A DNA stretch of 64,000 nt from an uncultured Bacteroidales bacterium (GTDB lineage: Bacteria > Bacteroidota > Bacteroidia > Bacteroidales > P3). A program made the position numbers and the translations under genes. The stretch is taken from the NCBI GenBank assembly GCA_900318275.1, contig ONJY01000008.1, positions 54,510 to 118,509 on the forward strand, read 5' to 3'. Shown piece by piece: positions 34,251 to 42,333 of this stretch. A model generated the notes under the pieces. The model was not told the origin of the DNA. It was given only the letters and a program-made list of their open reading frames with translations, and did no database searches. Positions within the stretch are counted from its first letter, which is position 1; the number at the start of each line of letters is the position of its first letter.

Positions 34251-36641
34251 CTACCGCTCGCGGATGCTGACGGCGAAGCCGCCGCAGGGGGCCATCTTGA
34301 GCTTGAGGACGGTCTTGCTGGTGACGGTCTTCTTGGTGATGGTGTAGGCTTTGGGGTTATAGCCTTCTTTGCGGGCGGCCTCCCATCCCATCTTTACGTC
34401 CGACACATAGCCGCTGGCGTCCTTGGCGTCGGCATAGATGGTGGCTTCGTATTTGACGCCGGGCTTGAGGAAGTCGAGGCGGACGGAGAACTCGCGGGCG
34501 TTCTCGTCGGTGACGCCGCCGATGTACCACGTATCCTTAGGTTGATAGGTTGATAAGTCGATATGCTGCACGGTGTCGGGGAGGGCATAGACGAAGCGTG
34601 CGGTGTTGCTGATAACGCCTTTCATGCCGTCGGGTAGCGTCCCTACCCCTTCAGCGGCCTTGTTCAGCGAGGAGAGCTTGGGTCGGCGGGCGGTGACGAT
34701 GTAGTCGCCCGGCTCGGCGTAGAGGTAGATGCTGGTATCCCAGTCGACGGCAACGTCCTTGATGAACTGGAAGGCGTCGAGGTGGGGCTCGTAGTGCTCG
34801 GGAAAATCGGCGGCCATCTGGAGCGGCGAGTAGAAGGTGACGTAGAGGCCCAGCTGGTTGCAGATGGTGTGGCGCATGAGGTCGTGGTTCCATGGGGCGT
34901 TCTTCTCCATGTCTGTCTCGAAGATGCCGGGTGTGTAATCCATGGGGCCGCCCTGCAGGCGTGTGAAAGGCAGGATGGTGGTGTGGCCGGGATTGATGCG
35001 TCCGCGGAACTCGGTACCCATAGCGCTCTCGTTGCCAATCATATTTGGCCACGTGCGGCAGAGGCCCGTGGGGCGCACAGCCTCGTGGGCGTTGACCATG
35101 ATGTGGTGCTTGGCAGCCTCGACGATGGCGCGGTGGTAGTGGTTGATGATGGGCTGGCTGTAGTGGTGTTCGCCGTGGGGGACGATGTGGCCGACATAGC
35201 CGCTCTTGACGGCGTCGTAGCCGTACTGGTTCATGAGGTTGTAGGCGCGCTCCATGAAGCGCTCGTAGTTGGTCACCGACGAGCTGCTCTCGTGGTGCAT
35301 TATGAGGCGGATGCCTTTGCTGTGGGCGTATTCGTTGAGAGCCGGCAGGTCGAAGTCGGGATAGGGGGTGAGGAAGTCGAAGACATAGTCCTTGTCCTTG
35401 CCGTACCAGTCTTCCCAGCCGATGTTCCAACCCTCGATGAGGAGGGCGTCGAAGCCATGCTTGGCAGCGAAGTCTATGTAGCGGCGCACGTTGGCGTTGT
35501 TGGCTCCGTGACGGCCATGGGGCTTGGCTTTGCTGTAGTCGGTGATGGCGCCCTGCAGCGACGGCGGCAGCGACGGGTCGCCGGGCAGGCGCACCGAGGG
35601 GAAGTCGTTGGTGTAGCCCCATGTGCTGTGGTCGCTGATCATTTCCCACCACACGCCCATGTACTTGACAGGATGTATCCAGCTGACATCCTCCAAGGCA
35701 CAGGGCTCGTTGAGGTTGAGTATGAGGCGCGAGCGCAGCACGTCGGTGGCCTTTTCACAGACCTGCACGGTGCGCCAAGGAGAGTAGCAAGGCGAGGTGA
35801 GGCGGCCGACATAGCCGGTGGCATCGGGCGTGAGGTGCACCTTCAGCGTTGAGCGGTCGGGGTCAAGGTCGAGGTTCATGGTTGGGAAATCCAGTACCGC
35901 AGCCTCATGGATGTTGACATACAAGCCGTCGTCTGTCTTCATCTGCAAGGCGGTCTGCAAACCGGTGTCGGAGAAGCTCTTCCAGGGCCAACCGCCGCTT
36001 ATGTGAGGGCTGTCGTGCAGCTCGCGCACTTGGCTGAGGCGGCTCTGGGTGTAGTTGAACTCCTGCGTGTCGTAGTCGCCGGGTATCCACCAGGCCATAT
36101 GGTCGCCAGCCATTCTGAACTCCGTCAGCTCGCCGGTGAGCCAGAAGGTGACGAGGGAATTTTGAATTCTGAATTCTGAATTCTGAATATCCTGCGGGAA
36201 CTCGTAGCGGAAGCCCAGGCCGTCGTCGTAGAGACGGAAGCGGACGACCATCACCGTCGGCTTGTCGACACGCTTGCCTTCGTGGTCGAGGTAGAAGTCC
36301 TGCATCAAGGTGACCGCCAACTCGTTGTAGTGGTTGCGTATGTTGGCCTCCTCGCCCCACACGGGCTGCCACACTTCGTCGAAGCTGGTGGTATCCACCC
36401 TCGCGATGCGGAAACGGCTGGCCAAGTCGCTCTTGCGCCACTCAAGTGTGAAGCCCATGCGTGAGGGCAGCACCACATGCTTGCCGTCGCGCTTCAGTTC
36501 GTAGTGAGGCACTCCGTCGCGGAGGTAGAACGTGGCCTCCATGCGCCCGTCGGGGCTCTTCAGTCGCTCGTCTGCCGACTGGCCATAGGTGGCGGAAAGG
36601 GCCATCAGGCCTATCAAAAGCGTGAAAAATAAGCGTTTCAT
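34251..36641 (-). CDS. Glycoside hydrolase family 97, inverting SusB-type alpha-glucosidase clade
   Basis: A 796-residue exported GH97 enzyme (MKRLFFTLLIGLMALSATYG). Inverting-clade residues are all present with the right spacing: the Glu of IMHHESSSS (residue 451), the Glu of NAHEAVRPTGLCRTWPN (520) and the Glu of ESAMGTEF (544), spaced as in SusB E439, E508 and E532. The retaining nucleophile position is Gly (KSGYVG). It should act on alpha-glucosides. A perfect 7-bp tandem repeat is translated in an N-terminal loop (QNSEFRIQNS). It is directly downstream of the purL terminator, and no separate promoter is evident. Confidence 0.93.
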   Translation of the reverse strand: MKRLFFTLLIGLMALSATYGQSADERLKSPDGRMEATFYLRDGVPHYELKRDGKHVVLPSRMGFTLEWRKSDLASRFRIARVDTTSFDEVWQPVWGEEANIRNHYNELAVTLMQDFYLDHEGKRVDKPTVMVVRFRLYDDGLGFRYEFPQDIQNSEFRIQNSLVTFWLTGELTEFRMAGDHMAWWIPGDYDTQEFNYTQSRLSQVRELHDSPHISGGWPWKSFSDTGLQTALQMKTDDGLYVNIHEAAVLDFPTMNLDLDPDRSTLKVHLTPDATGYVGRLTSPCYSPWRTVQVCEKATDVLRSRLILNLNEPCALEDVSWIHPVKYMGVWWEMISDHSTWGYTNDFPSVRLPGDPSLPPSLQGAITDYSKAKPHGRHGANNANVRRYIDFAAKHGFDALLIEGWNIGWEDWYGKDKDYVFDFLTPYPDFDLPALNEYAHSKGIRLIMHHESSSSVTNYERFMERAYNLMNQYGYDAVKSGYVGHIVPHGEHHYSQPIINHYHRAIVEAAKHHIMVNAHEAVRPTGLCRTWPNMIGNESAMGTEFRGRINPGHTTILPFTRLQGGPMDYTPGIFETDMEKNAPWNHDLMRHTICNQLGLYVTFYSPLQMAADFPEHYEPHLDAFQFIKDVAVDWDTSIYLYAEPGDYIVTARRPKLSSLNKAAEGVGTLPDGMKGVISNTARFVYALPDTVQHIDLSTYQPKDTWYIGGVTDENAREFSVRLDFLKPGVKYEATIYADAKDASGYVSDVKMGWEAARKEGYNPKAYTITKKTVTSKTVLKLKMAPCGGFAVSIRER
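34538..34561. repeat. 8-bp tandem patch in the SusB-type GH97 gene
   Basis: Three 8-bp units (taggttga, taggttga, taagtcga) are translated in frame (STYQPK segment). The core resembles the gttgata patch in the rnf operon. Confidence 0.55.
36163..36190. repeat. Heptad patch (tgaattc units) in the SusB-type GH97 gene
   Basis: Three perfect tgaattc units and a fourth tgaatat unit occur in coding sequence about 155 codons from the start, in a loop just before VTFWLTGELTEF. This is the least diverged patch in the window. Confidence 0.88.
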
Positions 36642-36653
36642 AGTGTCGTTTTT

Positions 36654-36687
36654 CAAAAAAACGGGAGTCCCTTGCGGGTGCTCCCGT
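36654..36687 (-). terminator. Terminator of purL
   Basis: A 7-bp stem (acgggag 36661-36667 against ctcccgt 36681-36687) is followed on the minus strand by seven Ts (A-run 36654-36660). It lies 28 bp beyond the purL stop and only 13 bp before the GH97 start. Confidence 0.85.
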
Positions 36688-36714
36688 CCTTGTTACTTGT
36701 TGTTGATGCTTGAC

Positions 36715-39700
36715 TTACATGAAGTATTGGACGCCCGACTCGAAGATGAGCTGGTCGTCGTTGCCGTAGATGTTCATGGCGCTACCCTTGCTGCGACGCT
36801 CCGAGTGGCCCATCTTGCCGAAGACGCGGCCGTCGGGGCTGGTGATGCCCTCGATGGCCATGTAGGATCCGTTCATGTTGTACTCCTCGTCCATAGTGGG
36901 GTTGCCGCTGAGGTCGACATACTGCGTGGCCACCTGGCCGTTCTTGAAGAGGCGGTCGATCCACTCCTGCGGAGCCACGAAGCGGCCCTCGCCGTGCGAG
37001 ATTGGAATGACGTATGTGGCACCCAGCTCGGCCTTGCGGAGCCACGGGCTGAGGTTTGATGTGACACGGGTGTAGGCCATCTTGCTCTGGTGGCGGCCGA
37101 TGGTGTTGAAGGTGAGCGTTGGTGCGTCGGCGGCCTGCGGACGTATCTCGCCGAAGGGTACGAGGCCGAGCTTCACCAGAGCCTGGAAGCCGTTGCAGAT
37201 GCCGAGCATCAGGCCGTCGCGTTTGTTGAGGAGCTCCATCACGGCGTCGGCGATGCGCTGGTTGCGGAAGACGCTGGTGATGAACTTGGCGGAGCCTTCG
37301 GGCTCGTCGCCGGCGCTGAAGCCGCCGGGAATCATGACAATCTGACTGCGCTTGATGGCTTCGACATAGGCGTCCACGCTCTCGCGTATCTGCTGGCCGT
37401 TCTGGTTGCGGAAGACTATAATCTCGCTATCGGCACCGGCTCGGTTGAAGGCGCGGGCGCTGTCGTATTCGCAGTTCGTTCCTGGGAAGGCGGGGATGAA
37501 GACGTGGGGTTTGGCAACCTTGTGCGAGCAGATGTGGATGTCCTTGAAGTCGGTGGGATTGATTGGCTGAATGGGACTGACGGGCGAAGTGCTGCGTGTG
37601 GGGAAGACACCCTCAAGGGTCTTCTGCCATGCGGCGAGGGATTCCTCAAGACTAATCTTCTCACCTGACACCTCAAATACAGGCTCGGCGGTAACCACAC
37701 CAATCTCGGCGCAATGGAACGGCAGTTTGTCTGAGTTCTCAACCTCAACGACAATCCAGCCGTAGTGCTTGGCTGTGAAATCGGCGGCTGTGGTGAGCTT
37801 CACGCCGAGCATGTTGCCGAAGGCCATCTTGCTGACAGCCTCGATAATGCCACCGAAACCGAGGGCATAGGTGCTCTTGACCTGTCCGGCCTCTATGGCT
37901 TTGCGCAGGGCGGCATACTGACAGAGGGCATCTTCGTAGTCGGGCATGCCGAACTCCTTCTCCTTGATGTCGAGCAGCACAAGCTTGTTGCCGGCCTGCT
38001 TCAGCTCGGGGGTGACGACATGCTTGAGGTCGCTGATGCCCACGGCGAAGGAGCATAGGGTCGGCGGCACGTCGATGTCGTTGAAGGTGCCGGACATGGA
38101 GTCCTTGCCACCGATGGCAGGCAGCTTGAGGCCCATCTGGGCGTTGTAGGCTCCCAGCAGAGCGGCGAAAGGCTCGCCCCAGCGATACGGGTCATTGCCC
38201 AATTTCTTGAAATATTCCTGGAAGGTGAGGCGCACACGGCTGGCATCGCCACCGGCGGCGGCAATCTTGGCCACAGAGCTCAGCACCGCATAGACGGCGC
38301 CGTGGAATGGGCTCCACGAGGTCTGGTAGGGGTCCATGCCGTATGACATGATGGTGACGGTATCGCATTTGCCGTCAAGCAGCGGCAGTTTGCCGACCAT
38401 GCTCTGTGTGGGTGTCAGTTGGTAACGGCCGCCGTATGGCATCACCACGCTGCCGGCGCCGATGCTGCTGTCGAACATCTCCACCAGACCTTTCTGCGAG
38501 CAGACGTTGAGGTCGGCGAGGGTCTGCAGCCAGAGGTCCTTGGTGTTATTGGGCTTAGCGGGCTCTGTGGGTTTACTGGGCATGGTGACCGAGACCGTGG
38601 TCTCCTGATGGGCACCGTTGGTGTCGATGAAGCGACGGCTGAGGTTGACTATCTCTTTGCCACGCCAGCTGATGACCATGCGTGGTTCCTTGGTGACTGT
38701 GGCCACGACTGTAGCCTCGAGGTTCTCTTCGTCGGCATACTTCAGCATGAGGTCCACATCCTTGGGGTCGACCACCACGGCCATACGCTCCTGGCTTTCG
38801 CTGATGGCCAGCTCGGTGCCGTCCAAGCCGGCGTACTTCTTAGGTACGCGGTCGAGGTTTATCTGCAGGCCGTCGGCCAGCTCGCCTATGGCTACGCTGA
38901 CGCCGCCGGCGCCGAAGTCGTTGCACTTCTTGATTATGTGGGAGACCTCCTCGCGGCGGAAGAGGCGCTGTATCTTGCGCTCGGTGGGGGCGTTGCCTTT
39001 CTGCACCTCGGCGCCACAGGTGGTGAGACTCTTGGTGGTGTGGCTCTTGGAGGCGCCTGTGGCACCGCCGATACCGTCGCGGCCGGTGCGGCCACCCAGC
39101 AGGATGATGACATCGCCGGGGTCGGAGGTGAGGCGCTGCACGGCACGACGCGGGGCGGCAGCAATGACGGCGCCAATCTCCATGCGCTTGGCCACATAGT
39201 TTGGGTGGTATATCTCGTTCACCAGGCCGGTAGCCAGACCAATCTGGTTGCCGTAGCTGCTGTAGCCATGGGCAGCAGTGGTAACAATCTTGCGCTGCGG
39301 CAGCTTGCCGGCAAGGGTCTCGTTGAGGGGCTTGGTGGGGTCGGCGGCGCCGGTGACGCGCATAGCCTGGTAGACATAGGTGCGGCCACTCAATGGATCA
39401 CGGATGCAACCACCCAAACAGGTGGCGGCACCACCGAAGGGCTCAATCTCCGTGGGGTGGTTGTGGGTCTCGTTCTTGAAGTTGATGAGCCATTCCTCCT
39501 TGTTGCCGTCGATGACCACAGGCACCACGATGGAGCACGCATTAATCTCGTCGCTGGGCTCCTGGTCGTCGAGGATGCCGGCTTTCTTGAGACGCTTGGC
39601 AGCCAGCGTGCCGATGTCCATCAGGCAGACAAACTTGTCGTTACGTCCTACATACTGCTCTTTGTGGTCGGCGAGATACTGCTGGAAGGCGCCCTCGATA

Positions 39701-40437
39701 AGCGGACGGTAGTAGCCTTCGTCAAACTTCACGTCCTTCAGTTCGGTGGCGAAGGTGGTGTGACGGCAGTGGTCGCTCCAGTAGGTGTCGAGCACACGAA
39801 TTTCCGTCATGGTGGGGTTGCGCTTCTCCTCGTCGTGGAAATAGCGCTGTATGTGCTTAAAGTCGGCGAAGGTCATAGCAAGACCCAGGCTGCCGTAGAG
39901 CTCTTTCAGCTGCGGCTCAGCCATGTCCTTGAAGCCGTCGAAGACAATCACGTCGGCTGGCTCGTCGAAGTGGTCCTCCAGCGTGGCAGGCTTTGGTTCG
40001 TCGGTGACGCGGCTGTCCACAGGATTGACACAGTGCTTCACCACAGCTTGGCGCTGCTCGTCGGTAAGGCGACCGCTGATGACGTATGTGGTGGCACTCT
40101 TGATGATAGGTTCTTCGCTGTCGTTGAGCAGCTTGACGCACTGCTCGGCACTGTCGGCACGCTGGTCGAACTGACCGGGGAGGTACTCCACTGTGAAGCA
40201 GAAATCACCATCCTTATGCGGAAAGTTCTCCTCGTACACATCGTCCACCGGCGGCTCGCTGAACACCGTCTGCTTGGCCTGGGCAAAGGTCTTGTCGCTG
40301 ACGTTCTCAACGTCATAACGTATAAGCACGCGCACCTCTTCGGCCTCGATGCCGAGGTATTCGCCCATTTCGTTCTTCAGTTCCTTTGCCTTCACGGCGT
40401 AGGGAGCCTTCTTCTCAACAAAGATTCTTCTAACCAT
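36715..40437 (-). CDS. purL: Phosphoribosylformylglycinamidine synthase, single-chain PurL
   Basis: A 1240-residue enzyme that converts FGAR to FGAM in purine synthesis using glutamine and ATP. It has the large-form layout: an N-terminal PurS-like region, a linker, a duplicated AIRS-type synthase core (ETHNHPTEIEPFGGAATCLG, CNDFGAGGVSVAIGELADG) and a C-terminal glutaminase domain with the nucleophile in FIPAFPGTNCEYDSARAF and the His/Glu of PISHGEGRFVAP. The slightly short length compared with about 1295 residues in E. coli is usual in Bacteroidales. It follows the acyltransferase gene by 14 bp. Confidence 0.97.
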   Translation of the reverse strand: MVRRIFVEKKAPYAVKAKELKNEMGEYLGIEAEEVRVLIRYDVENVSDKTFAQAKQTVFSEPPVDDVYEENFPHKDGDFCFTVEYLPGQFDQRADSAEQCVKLLNDSEEPIIKSATTYVISGRLTDEQRQAVVKHCVNPVDSRVTDEPKPATLEDHFDEPADVIVFDGFKDMAEPQLKELYGSLGLAMTFADFKHIQRYFHDEEKRNPTMTEIRVLDTYWSDHCRHTTFATELKDVKFDEGYYRPLIEGAFQQYLADHKEQYVGRNDKFVCLMDIGTLAAKRLKKAGILDDQEPSDEINACSIVVPVVIDGNKEEWLINFKNETHNHPTEIEPFGGAATCLGGCIRDPLSGRTYVYQAMRVTGAADPTKPLNETLAGKLPQRKIVTTAAHGYSSYGNQIGLATGLVNEIYHPNYVAKRMEIGAVIAAAPRRAVQRLTSDPGDVIILLGGRTGRDGIGGATGASKSHTTKSLTTCGAEVQKGNAPTERKIQRLFRREEVSHIIKKCNDFGAGGVSVAIGELADGLQINLDRVPKKYAGLDGTELAISESQERMAVVVDPKDVDLMLKYADEENLEATVVATVTKEPRMVISWRGKEIVNLSRRFIDTNGAHQETTVSVTMPSKPTEPAKPNNTKDLWLQTLADLNVCSQKGLVEMFDSSIGAGSVVMPYGGRYQLTPTQSMVGKLPLLDGKCDTVTIMSYGMDPYQTSWSPFHGAVYAVLSSVAKIAAAGGDASRVRLTFQEYFKKLGNDPYRWGEPFAALLGAYNAQMGLKLPAIGGKDSMSGTFNDIDVPPTLCSFAVGISDLKHVVTPELKQAGNKLVLLDIKEKEFGMPDYEDALCQYAALRKAIEAGQVKSTYALGFGGIIEAVSKMAFGNMLGVKLTTAADFTAKHYGWIVVEVENSDKLPFHCAEIGVVTAEPVFEVSGEKISLEESLAAWQKTLEGVFPTRSTSPVSPIQPINPTDFKDIHICSHKVAKPHVFIPAFPGTNCEYDSARAFNRAGADSEIIVFRNQNGQQIRESVDAYVEAIKRSQIVMIPGGFSAGDEPEGSAKFITSVFRNQRIADAVMELLNKRDGLMLGICNGFQALVKLGLVPFGEIRPQAADAPTLTFNTIGRHQSKMAYTRVTSNLSPWLRKAELGATYVIPISHGEGRFVAPQEWIDRLFKNGQVATQYVDLSGNPTMDEEYNMNGSYMAIEGITSPDGRVFGKMGHSERRSKGSAMNIYGNDDQLIFESGVQYFM

Positions 40438-40451
40438 ATTGTTTGTTTTAT

Positions 40452-41045
40452 TTATTTTCTTTCGTCCTGTGGAGCGACGTCAGCGTCGTCCACTTCAATG
40501 AACCGCTCCGGATATTTCGCCAGCTCTTTCTTGTACCGGCGCCGCACCTTCAGCAGGTCGGCATCGTAGTCGTCTGTGGTCCAGATGGTCTCGCCGAGGC
40601 CTATCTCCTTATTGCGGAAATCTATAAACGCCGGCACTATCGGCACGCCCGCCTGGTGTGCAATCTCCCAGAAGCCACGCTTCCAGCGATGTACAGGCTT
40701 GCGTGTAGCCTCCGGAGTGATGGCGATGGTGAATGTGCCGCCCTTGGCAAACTCCCTCACGGCAGACTCTATCATGCCGTTGTGGCGGTTGCCACGGTCG
40801 ATGGGGATGCAGCCGTTCTTAAGCATCAGCCCTTTCAAAGGCCAGCGGAAGAACTCCTTTTTGATGAACACATGCCCGTTCACGTCCATCGACCAAAGGT
40901 ATGCCGCACCGATAGTGAAGTCGGCAATAGCCGTATGCGGGGCCACCACGAAGATGCACCGCCGCAGTTCCGGGCGTTTGTCCAGGTCCGGCAGATGGAA
41001 CTTCCAGCCTAATAGCCTTACTATTGCAATCCAGATACGTCTCAT
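40452..41045 (-). CDS. PlsC-like 1-acylglycerol-3-phosphate acyltransferase family protein
   Basis: A 197-residue acyltransferase with the HX4D catalytic motif in VAPHTAIADFTIGA and the acceptor motif ITPEATRKPVHRWKRG (PEATR in place of PEGTR). There is no membrane helix beyond a short hydrophobic patch, as in soluble or peripheral members of the LPLAT family. The start MRRIWIAIVRLLG at 41045 lies about 10 bp after a minus-strand TATCTTTG box (41055-41062); an upstream in-frame Met would fall across that box. The acceptor lipid is unknown. It is probably co-transcribed with purL. Confidence 0.85.
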   Translation of the reverse strand: MRRIWIAIVRLLGWKFHLPDLDKRPELRRCIFVVAPHTAIADFTIGAAYLWSMDVNGHVFIKKEFFRWPLKGLMLKNGCIPIDRGNRHNGMIESAVREFAKGGTFTIAITPEATRKPVHRWKRGFWEIAHQAGVPIVPAFIDFRNKEIGLGETIWTTDDYDADLLKVRRRYKKELAKYPERFIEVDDADVAPQDERK

Positions 41046-41215
41046 TTCAGATTGCAAAGATACAAACATTATTACAAACCACATAAAAAAATATTAAACA
41101 TTATATCAACACCCACGGATACCACTGCATCTCAGACAATAAACGCAGAAGCCACTAAAAAAGATTGGCTCGCAATATTTTGTGCCATACTCCAAACTAC
41201 TTGTGGCCTTACAAT

Positions 41216-41246
41216 TTTGCCATATTCTAAATTGTTTGTATCTTTG
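41216..41246 (+). promoter_or_regulatory. Promoter of the LRR lipoprotein gene
   Basis: TTTG (41216-41219), a 19-bp spacer and TATCTTTG (41239-41246). The predicted transcript starts only about 5-15 nt before the candidate ATGs, so the mRNA is nearly leaderless. Confidence 0.75.
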
Positions 41247-41256
41247 CAGCACCAAA

Positions 41257-42327
41257 ATGAAAATGTACATGAGACCTAAAAAAAGTATTCTTACTGCCAT
41301 AATTATTTTATCATGCATAATATCAGCCTGTAATAAGGACAATTCTAATGAGCCCCAACCCACTCCGACTGAACCAGAGACCTTCTCTTTGTCGGGCGAG
41401 TGGTATTGCCCTAGCATTGATTGGATGTCAGAGATGCTTCAATACAATCTTGGATACAACCAAGCCTCCATGTATAAGACCATCCGATTCATAGAAGGCG
41501 GCAATCTATCTGAGCATTGGCAAGGTTGCTTCATCTGGAACCAAATGATTATCAATCCTACTACCGGAGAGTTTAACGCACCCGACACGGTTTACTTTAA
41601 TACAAATGACGACTATACAAGCATTACGCTTTATGTTGTAACCCGCGACTACCTGCAACAAGCACCATTGCAAGTTATTTCCCCTTCCGAAATGATTATC
41701 AACGATGAAACATACCTCCGCCCCCAACAAAACCCAACACAGATGGTTTCTCTACCCAGTCGCAACTGGCACTATGACTTTTCAAGTAATGGTTTTTTCT
41801 ATCGAGGAGAGATGGGGAGAGGCCAACTTGACCTAAATAATCCCATTTACGGAGAGCGCAATGGTGAACTATGGGTTACATACAACATGTTTAAATGCCA
41901 AGTAGTACGGCCATATTCTGACTATAACGCACTAAGCGAACAACCACATGGATTATTCTTTTGCGCTGGTTCTGACAGTTCATTTGAACAAAGACTCATT
42001 GATTATAATGGAGTAGCACGAATGGCTAACGTACAGAACAACGGCGGACAATGGTGTGACACAATCTGTGAATATGCATTTGCCGGCTGTAATTTATTAG
42101 AAGAGGTTGTACTTGGCATGCAAGTGATTGAAGACTACGCTTTTCATGGATGCTCACTGAGAGGCATCTTCCTATGGTTTGTGCCACAATCGGTTGCACC
42201 GACAGCCTTTGACGAATGGCAATATGAGCATACAGCAGTTCATGTATCCAAAAATCATCCAGAAATCTTACAAACAACACCGTGGAACCGCTTTAGACAT
42301 GCTTACGCAGACTTAGAACGCCCATAA
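41257..42327 (+). CDS. Lipoprotein with a C-terminal BspA-type LRR repeat, function unknown
   Basis: About 356 residues. A lipoprotein signal (KKSILTAIIILSCIISAC) is followed by a Pro/Thr/Glu linker, an unrecognised region of about 200 residues, and one or two BspA-like LRR_5 units (CEYAFAGCNLLEEVVL, IEDYAFHGCSLRGIFL). Three in-frame ATGs (41257, 41263, 41269) follow the promoter; the first is used here, and the true one is uncertain. Base composition is visibly more AT-rich than neighbouring genes, suggesting horizontal transfer or a recently acquired surface protein. It lies 6 bp before the radical SAM gene. Confidence 0.72.
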   Translation: MKMYMRPKKSILTAIIILSCIISACNKDNSNEPQPTPTEPETFSLSGEWYCPSIDWMSEMLQYNLGYNQASMYKTIRFIEGGNLSEHWQGCFIWNQMIINPTTGEFNAPDTVYFNTNDDYTSITLYVVTRDYLQQAPLQVISPSEMIINDETYLRPQQNPTQMVSLPSRNWHYDFSSNGFFYRGEMGRGQLDLNNPIYGERNGELWVTYNMFKCQVVRPYSDYNALSEQPHGLFFCAGSDSSFEQRLIDYNGVARMANVQNNGGQWCDTICEYAFAGCNLLEEVVLGMQVIEDYAFHGCSLRGIFLWFVPQSVAPTAFDEWQYEHTAVHVSKNHPEILQTTPWNRFRHAYADLERP

Positions 42328-42333
42328 ACAACC

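Noticed and set aside
38419-40569. A 716-codon plus-strand frame antisense to purL
   Set aside because: The sense strand encodes a fully conserved PurL; the antisense frame has no recognisable domain.
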